DNA of 64,000 nt from an uncultured Acetatifactor sp. GTDB taxonomy: Bacteria; Bacillota; Clostridia; Lachnospirales; Lachnospiraceae. Under the pieces are notes generated by a model. That model did no database searches. It was not told where the DNA came from and saw nothing but the letters and a program-made list of their open reading frames with translations. The translations under genes were made by a program, and so were the position numbers. The DNA lies in NCBI GenBank assembly GCA_934433135.1, contig CAKRZO010000003.1, forward strand, positions 180,606-244,605. Direction: 5' to 3'. Of this stretch, positions 59,031 through 64,000 are shown in pieces; position 1 is the stretch's first letter; every line of letters starts with the position of its first letter.

Positions 59031-60914
59031 TCAGCAGCCTTCTTTATAAAAATCAGCCATCATCATCAATAATCTTCCGTTTGCACTGGCATTGGGCATC
59101 CACGGCGTATAATATGGATCATTATCCGCGTATCTTTCCGGCAGATAATATTCTTCGCTCATGCCCCATTTCATCTGTGCCTTTAAAGTCTGTTCGGCCT
59201 TCTGCCTCTCTCCCGTATGAAGCCACTCGTAAAACCAGTACAAATCCGAAAAAGATGTATACCAGGTGTGTCCGGCCCAGGGGTCGGTATCATGATAAGC
59301 CAGGCGTCCGGTATTCATGCGTCCGGTAAAGCCGTTTTTCATCAATTGTCTGTTACGGAACCAGTTTTCAACCAGTTTCGCTGTATGGCTTCCGGACTCA
59401 ATCACGCCTGCCCTTAACAACATTCCGGGTCCGTCGGCAAAATAAGCGCCTTTCGGCGGATCCGGCGGAATTTCACCGATTTTATTCGGCAGAAAAATTT
59501 CTTCCGTGGATGTATTTTTTTCCTCTTCTCTGCGCAGCACTTCTTTCATAGATTTCATATAGTCGTCATAGGCTTTACGGATTTTTTCACTCTCCGAATC
59601 TTCAAATAATTCAAAAACTTCCGCCAGATAACGGTATCCAAGCAGATTGGTTCCGTCGGTCATGCACCAACTCTGCCCGACTTCCGGCCAGTCACAGGAC
59701 TGCATAGGCGGAAACAGCCCTGTTCCTGCGAATCGGCCGTTCCGTGTTTTTTCACGCTGCCTTTCCATCCAGTGAAAAGCAAGCAGCAAAGGTTCCCTGA
59801 AATGCATAAAAGCTGCCTTATCTTTCCGATACAGAAGATGTACGGCACATCCCATACAGGAACCTCCCGTAATGCTGCCCCATTTTTGTCCGCTCAGATT
59901 CTGTACTGCGCCGCAATCCTCTCCTTCTTTGGCCTGCAACGTAAAAAAGAAGGTCTCATAAGCCTGCTGTGTAAAATCGGAAAAATCCCCGATCCGGTCA
60001 AGAGCCATCAGAAATTCCACGGCTTCCACCGGCCAGATCACACGCTGCATTCCGCCCTGCCTCGGCAAAACATAATCTTTTCCAACCGGATAAGAAAACA
60101 TCTGAAGACATTGCATCACCAGATTGGAAACCAGTTTATGATATTTCTCCCCTCCCGGATAAATCCGGATTCTGCCTTGTTTTTCTTTCCAGTAAGCAAG
60201 CACATTTTCCTTTTCCCTGTCATAATCAAAGGAAGCAGCTTCACCATGCCGGAAAGCCAACTGTAATCTTTTGCATGCAAACGGTTTTAAGGATACTTCA
60301 AAAGTAAGAAGCCTTCTCTGATACCAGGGAAGTCCTTTTTCATCCCCCTGCCATTGTAAAACGAAGGAATCTTCGTTCTTTAACAGAATTTCATACTCTC
60401 CATCCGTCATCTTATCCTTCTGATAGGTCCACTGAGTCGGAATATATCCCCAGTTATGTACATTTGTGTTATAATGCGCATATCCGTCCACTTCGGATCC
60501 GGTCAGGTATTCCTCCTGTCCGGTACGCGGAAGAAGCGCCATTTTAACGGAAATTTCCTGTTCTGAAGGATTTTCAAACAAAAATTCCGTATAGCACACC
60601 GGCTTACGCGCAATCGTACAAAAACTTTCCATTGTCACGGCACATTCTCCGCACATTTGATGAATTCTGTGAACCGGTGCGCCGTCTTCTCTGGTTTCGT
60701 ATTTTACTTCGGAATACAAAGGAGCTTCCAGCTCTTCTCCGTAAAGCAATCTGAGACCGGCAGAGCAATACCCTCTGGTCGCTTCCACCACATCTCCGCA
60801 GATCAGCATCATGTCCGGCCACATGGTAAACATATTTTCCGAAAAAGGCGGATGAACATATCTCTTACTGGTAAACGGTTTTTTCCATTCTTCTTTTAAT
60901 TCTGCATATGGCAT
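59031..60914 (-). CDS. Predicted (alpha/alpha)-barrel glycosidase-like protein
   Basis: 627 residues without signal peptide. The first 245 residues are beta-rich, then a helical domain follows with GGMQRVIWPVEAVEFLMALD (about 287-306), LSGQKWGSITGGSCMG, and several Trp- and Asp-rich turns (DTDPWAGHTWYTSFSDLYWF). This two-part layout resembles six-hairpin glycosidases, but no known GH family is recognised with confidence. It is 88 bases upstream of the GH2 gene and 18 bases downstream of an acetyltransferase gene, in the same operon, which suggests that it acts on the same glycan in the cytoplasm. Confidence 0.6.
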   Translation of the reverse strand: MPYAELKEEWKKPFTSKRYVHPPFSENMFTMWPDMMLICGDVVEATRGYCSAGLRLLYGEELEAPLYSEVKYETREDGAPVHRIHQMCGECAVTMESFCTIARKPVCYTEFLFENPSEQEISVKMALLPRTGQEEYLTGSEVDGYAHYNTNVHNWGYIPTQWTYQKDKMTDGEYEILLKNEDSFVLQWQGDEKGLPWYQRRLLTFEVSLKPFACKRLQLAFRHGEAASFDYDREKENVLAYWKEKQGRIRIYPGGEKYHKLVSNLVMQCLQMFSYPVGKDYVLPRQGGMQRVIWPVEAVEFLMALDRIGDFSDFTQQAYETFFFTLQAKEGEDCGAVQNLSGQKWGSITGGSCMGCAVHLLYRKDKAAFMHFREPLLLAFHWMERQREKTRNGRFAGTGLFPPMQSCDWPEVGQSWCMTDGTNLLGYRYLAEVFELFEDSESEKIRKAYDDYMKSMKEVLRREEEKNTSTEEIFLPNKIGEIPPDPPKGAYFADGPGMLLRAGVIESGSHTAKLVENWFRNRQLMKNGFTGRMNTGRLAYHDTDPWAGHTWYTSFSDLYWFYEWLHTGERQKAEQTLKAQMKWGMSEEYYLPERYADNDPYYTPWMPNASANGRLLMMMADFYKEGC

Positions 60915-60932
60915 AATCGTTTTGTCTCCTTT

Positions 60933-62102
60933 TTAATACAAATCGGTATTATGAATATAAAACGGCAGCGGGAACCAGGCATTCCGTTCTCCGATATTTC
61001 TTTTTTCAGGCAGGAAAATTCTGGGAGAAGGCCCGAACAGGAAGGAATAGACCTCCTCCACGGATAAAGTCACTTCTGCCTGTAACTGTGTCTGCCCTAC
61101 ATAAGCCGTTTTCTTTTTTACTTCAAGTGACAGGTTGCCCCAGGGTGTCTGCAAGACCAGACTTCCTTCCGGCATGTAAGCCTTACTTTTTATCTTCAGA
61201 TTCATACAGGCTTCTATAAATTTTTCTGGTTTTAATAAGTGCAGTCTTGTTGTCTGTCCGCAGGACACATTTTCCGCCGCATCATATATTTTTTCGCTCA
61301 TTTGGGTACGAAACGGAGAAAAAGCCAATGTTACTGCCGACAATTTCTGCTGCAGCATAAAGGAATTCACTGCGGAAACAACCTTATCCGGAGAAATCAA
61401 TTCCAGCTCTCTGATAATGGGAGAAAAATGGTCACAGTAGTTTAAATATCCCTGAAAGATTCCTCTTCCGTCATAAATCAGGTACGTTTTTCCATGCCAC
61501 ATTTTCTGAAACAAACAAAAATCCTGTACCGTTCTCTTAAAATGCTGCGGTTCTGCTTCAAACAAACTCAGACATGCTTCTACATCGGCCCTATCCTCCG
61601 GATTTAGCTCACGGAACTGATAATCATAGCGTTCTCCCCTTTTTTGCCGATTTTTAATATTGTAAGCACGAAAAGAAGCCGATTCGCTCAATCCGGCAGA
61701 TTCAAATCCAAAATGACGATACCGCTCCCGATTCCCATGCAGAATGACCAGATCTACATTTTCTGTTTCCATATCTTCAAAAACCTTTTTCATAATCGTC
61801 TGCATATATCCTTTACCGGTATAACGGTGATGCGTCGCCACATTCGTTATGGTACGAGCGGAAAATGCAGTATCGCCCACCATGTAAGTATAGGGAATGA
61901 CACCGATTGCAGAACGAATCCTTCCCGTTTCATCCCGATACACATACTGCATCTGCATATGCTCTTCGTCCGGTCCGAAGCAATAAGGTAAATCTTCCTG
62001 AAAATGCACTTTGAGCAAATCCTGAGAAAATACCAGATCTACAAAGTCCATAAGTTCCTCATAATTTTCTTTGTGAAGTCTCTCCACTGCCATAATCGCC
62101 AC
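60933..62102 (-). CDS. Eis-like GNAT acetyltransferase
   Basis: 389 residues with the three-part Eis layout: a GNAT domain with the acetyl-CoA loop HHRYTGKGYMQTIMKK, a second GNAT-like half, and a C-terminal sterol-carrier-type domain (LVLQTPWGNLSLEV). YRHFGFESAGLSES lies at the end of the first half. Eis enzymes acetylate aminoglycosides or protein lysines; in a glycan operon it may acetylate a sugar amine, which is a guess. Start: GTG 62102 has AAAGG close upstream, ATG 62093 is possible. It is packed 18 bases before the next gene. Confidence 0.8.
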   Translation of the reverse strand: MAIMAVERLHKENYEELMDFVDLVFSQDLLKVHFQEDLPYCFGPDEEHMQMQYVYRDETGRIRSAIGVIPYTYMVGDTAFSARTITNVATHHRYTGKGYMQTIMKKVFEDMETENVDLVILHGNRERYRHFGFESAGLSESASFRAYNIKNRQKRGERYDYQFRELNPEDRADVEACLSLFEAEPQHFKRTVQDFCLFQKMWHGKTYLIYDGRGIFQGYLNYCDHFSPIIRELELISPDKVVSAVNSFMLQQKLSAVTLAFSPFRTQMSEKIYDAAENVSCGQTTRLHLLKPEKFIEACMNLKIKSKAYMPEGSLVLQTPWGNLSLEVKKKTAYVGQTQLQAEVTLSVEEVYSFLFGPSPRIFLPEKRNIGERNAWFPLPFYIHNTDLY

Positions 62103-62152
62103 TCTGCCTTTCCAAAACCTGTCGCTCTAGGTAAACAGGCATTTTTTACTTA

Positions 62153-63004
62153 TTACAAATTCATAAATACAATGGCTGCCACGCCGACAACAAATCCCGC
62201 AATCTGCCTTTTTATAAACTTCTCCCGAAAAAACACAAGCGAAATCAAAAATACGATTACCAGCTGCCCAGCCGAAATGATCGGGAAAAAGACAGACGCC
62301 GGAATGCTCACAAGGCATACCATCACCAAAAGATTGGTGACTCCGTTACAGATCCCGCACAAAGCTGCAAGATATCCTCCTTTGCAAAGGATCGTTTTTA
62401 GTTCTCTTTTTTCCCGTATGCAGGTAACAATTCCCAAAAATACCGTTACCAGGAAGAGTGCGGTAATCATAAAAGTGGTATCATACTTTCCCTGAAAATT
62501 AATCTGCTGCTGTCTTTGCACCACGGAGCAGAATCCGTTTGTAAAAAAAGCTGCCAGAGTGTAAATAACCCACTTTGCGGAAGCTCGTTTTTTTTCTCCA
62601 TTCGACTCATTTCTTGTCAAAACCAGGGAAACAACAAGGCACAGCATACCGATCATCTGCAGCACCTCCGGTCTCTCCTCCCAGAATAAAAAACCATAAA
62701 CTGCGGGAATAACAAGAGAGTAGGACAAAATAAGCACCGTAATCGCCAAAGAACCTATCCTTAAAGCTTCCATTGCAGCAACGGTTGTTATGGCATAGCA
62801 TACCGCAAACATTCCCGCAAACGGAAGAATCTTCGGACTAAAATCCTGACCCTTTATCCGAAACAGAAAAACTACGAGGGCAAATAAGGAAACCATGGTG
62901 CTGAATAATAATTCCCCGCCCCGGCATTTTCTGTGGTAAGCCTTTTTCAGTATGGACTGCAGGCTCAGCGTAACGGCACAAAGTCCCATAAATAAGTAAT
63001 TCAT
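62153..63004 (-). CDS. EamA/DMT-superfamily transporter
   Basis: 283 residues with about ten hydrophobic segments in two homologous halves, the layout of the drug/metabolite transporter family (YLFMGLCAVTLSLQSILKKA at the start, LRIGSLAITVLILSYSLVIP, FVVGVAAIVFMNL at the end). Such proteins export or import amino acids, nucleotides or sugars. It lies 50 bases before the Eis-like gene and is probably the first gene of the operon, with the palindromic element at 63041 directly upstream. Confidence 0.82.
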   Translation of the reverse strand: MNYLFMGLCAVTLSLQSILKKAYHRKCRGGELLFSTMVSLFALVVFLFRIKGQDFSPKILPFAGMFAVCYAITTVAAMEALRIGSLAITVLILSYSLVIPAVYGFLFWEERPEVLQMIGMLCLVVSLVLTRNESNGEKKRASAKWVIYTLAAFFTNGFCSVVQRQQQINFQGKYDTTFMITALFLVTVFLGIVTCIREKRELKTILCKGGYLAALCGICNGVTNLLVMVCLVSIPASVFFPIISAGQLVIVFLISLVFFREKFIKRQIAGFVVGVAAIVFMNL

Positions 63005-63040
63005 ATTAATTATGCACCTTTATCTGTTTGCATTTTCTTT

Positions 63041-63205
63041 CTAGTACAACATACAAGAAATAACTGGCCCAATAACGTAGAATGAATTTTTAATCTACAA
63101 AGAAGAAAAACGCAGGCGTAGCGGGCTACGTCAAGTTTTTCTGATGCAGTAGATGAAAATTCAGGCAAGTTATTTGGTCTGGTTATTTGCAGGACGGTGT
63201 ACTAG
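63041..63205. repeat. 165-base imperfect palindrome, CTAGTACA family
   Basis: Outer ends CTAGTACAACATAC and the complement of GGACGGTGTACTAG, with ATAACTGG/CCAGACCAAATAAC-type matches further in. Next layer TGAATTTTTAATCTAC with GTAGATGAAAATTCA, and at the centre GTAGC-GG-GCTAC. Almost the whole unit can fold into one nested hairpin. It supplies the stop codon of the SGNH gene. Confidence 0.85.
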
Positions 63206-63813
63206 TTCTCGACGGTACCATCCAAAGCATCTGTATGAAGCAGAAAATCGGCTACATATTTTCCGATAATCCGATATCCCTGTTCCGTATAATGAAAACC
63301 ATCCGGACGTCTTATTTCTGCATTACCGAAAACGTAAGAATATAGATCCAAAACCCGGAGTCCTCTTTCCGCCGCTATGTGCTCTGCAATTTGGTTTCTC
63401 TCCTTTACGGTTTCATTCTCTTCTCCGTAATTTTCCGTATCATCCGGTAGCGTCAGAGGTGTTGTTTTTAAAATAACCACGTTATAAGCTTTCAGCAGAT
63501 CCATGGCTCTGTTATAACCATTCCGATAGTTCTCTGCGTCTAAATGAAAACCATGTAATCCGTTATTAAAACTGATAAGATGATAAGTCGAATCCTTTAA
63601 AACGGTTTCCAGCTGTGCAAAAAACACTTCGGAATCCAATGCCCTGCTTGTAACCAGTTTATCAACATTATAATTTTCCTTCATGCAATCCGATACGGTA
63701 TCATAATATCCGTCACAAACAGAATCTCCTGTCAGAAGAATCCTTTTTTTCTCAGTGTCCCGGCAATTGACGCACCAAACTCTTGTCCACTCTGTATTCT
63801 CTTTTATCACCAT
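63202..63813 (-). CDS. SGNH/GDSL-type hydrolase
   Basis: 203 residues. Block I ILLTGDSVCDGYYDTV holds the catalytic Ser; NNGLHGFHLD gives the Asn of block III; and PDGFHYTEQGYRII near the end holds the Asp/His pair of block V. Such enzymes are carbohydrate esterases or lipases; in this locus deacetylation of a glycan is plausible. No signal peptide is present. The TAG stop lies in the inverted end of the palindrome at 63041-63205, so the native end of the protein may have been altered by it. Confidence 0.85.
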   Translation of the reverse strand: MVIKENTEWTRVWCVNCRDTEKKRILLTGDSVCDGYYDTVSDCMKENYNVDKLVTSRALDSEVFFAQLETVLKDSTYHLISFNNGLHGFHLDAENYRNGYNRAMDLLKAYNVVILKTTPLTLPDDTENYGEENETVKERNQIAEHIAAERGLRVLDLYSYVFGNAEIRRPDGFHYTEQGYRIIGKYVADFLLHTDALDGTVEN

Positions 63814-63899
63814 CTTTTTTCTGCTTATCCTTTCTGCAATCTTTACTCTTTTTTTGACCCTTTCCGATATCCCTCACTGTTTTCTCAACCCTGACAGAC

Positions 63900-64000
63900 T
63901 TAACCTTCCAGTTCAAAACGGACATGAAAGCTGTCTTTTTCGTCTTTTTCCAGGCAGCAGGCACAAAGCAGCGCCTTCGCTTTTCCGTTCTCAAAATAAA
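63900..64000 (-). CDS. C-terminal end of an unidentified protein (cut by window edge)
   Basis: The minus strand is open from base 64000 to a TAA at 63900, reading ENGKAKALLCACC and DSFHVRFELEG at the end. It has the look of the last strand of a beta-domain. The gene starts beyond the window, so the family cannot be named. The 86 bases to the SGNH gene hold no feature. Confidence 0.6.
   Translation of the reverse strand, partial: YFENGKAKALLCACCLEKDEKDSFHVRFELEG

Noticed and set aside
1..64000. tRNA, rRNA or CRISPR
   Set aside because: No T-loop-type GTTCGAATC sequences, rRNA blocks or regularly spaced identical repeats with unique spacers were found by eye. A covariance search would settle tRNA.

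Overview
The window looks like chromosome of a gut-type Lachnospiraceae (Clostridia, Bacillota). The pointers are AGGAGG-type ribosome binding sites, YesM/YesN two-component control of a LplB/YtcP-type sugar ABC transporter, OFA and Gldg-type transporters, VanW proteins, many AraC/DeoR regulators and many glycoside hydrolases. No rRNA, tRNA, CRISPR array, transposase or phage gene was seen. The species call is inference.

Layout. 1-10.2 kb is a sugar-metabolism patch: the 3' end of rhaA, three dehydrogenases, an AraC regulator with overlapping divergent promoters, a DeoR-MFS-PHP operon behind a three-copy operator, a hypothetical gene followed by a 14-codon ORF, an anion permease and a ferredoxin remnant. 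10.2-19.6 kb is a carbohydrate uptake locus on the minus strand: YesN-like regulator, YesM-like kinase, GH27 alpha-galactosidase, solute-binding lipoprotein, two permeases and GH29 alpha-fucosidase. The same ~25-bp motif lies just upstream of the regulator promoter and of the GH27 promoter. 19.6-42 kb is mostly housekeeping: GNAT gene and remnant, pyruvate kinase, an ABC/Gldg/DUF4340 export-type operon, an unusual TrmL-gamma-carbonic-anhydrase fusion, aminotransferase/Lrp/AIR-synthase-like genes, VanW, a DnaQ-like exonuclease/nth/radical SAM/phosphoesterase/Fe-ADH run, a solute-binding lipoprotein without visible permeases, and an OFA transporter. 42-46.4 kb holds an esterase, an AAA-ATPase remnant, a HEPN/MNT pair and an acyl-CoA synthetase-like gene with an apparent internal deletion.

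46.6-64 kb is a second glycan locus: GH4 alpha-galactosidase and divergent AraC regulator, a membrane-anchored cohesin-like protein, a 2038-residue secreted multidomain protein ending in a dockerin-like module, a GH2 enzyme, a predicted (alpha/alpha)-barrel protein, an Eis-like acetyltransferase, an EamA transporter and an SGNH hydrolase. The giant secreted protein, the adjacent cohesin-like anchor and the cytoplasmic hydrolases are the best candidate for an undescribed system: an outside enzyme held at the membrane, with cleavage finished inside.

At least four families of short palindromic, hairpin-forming repeats are scattered between genes. Several copies abut gene ends, and one supplies a stop codon. 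They look like non-coding mobile or RNA-structure elements and are the main unexplained sequence in the window.
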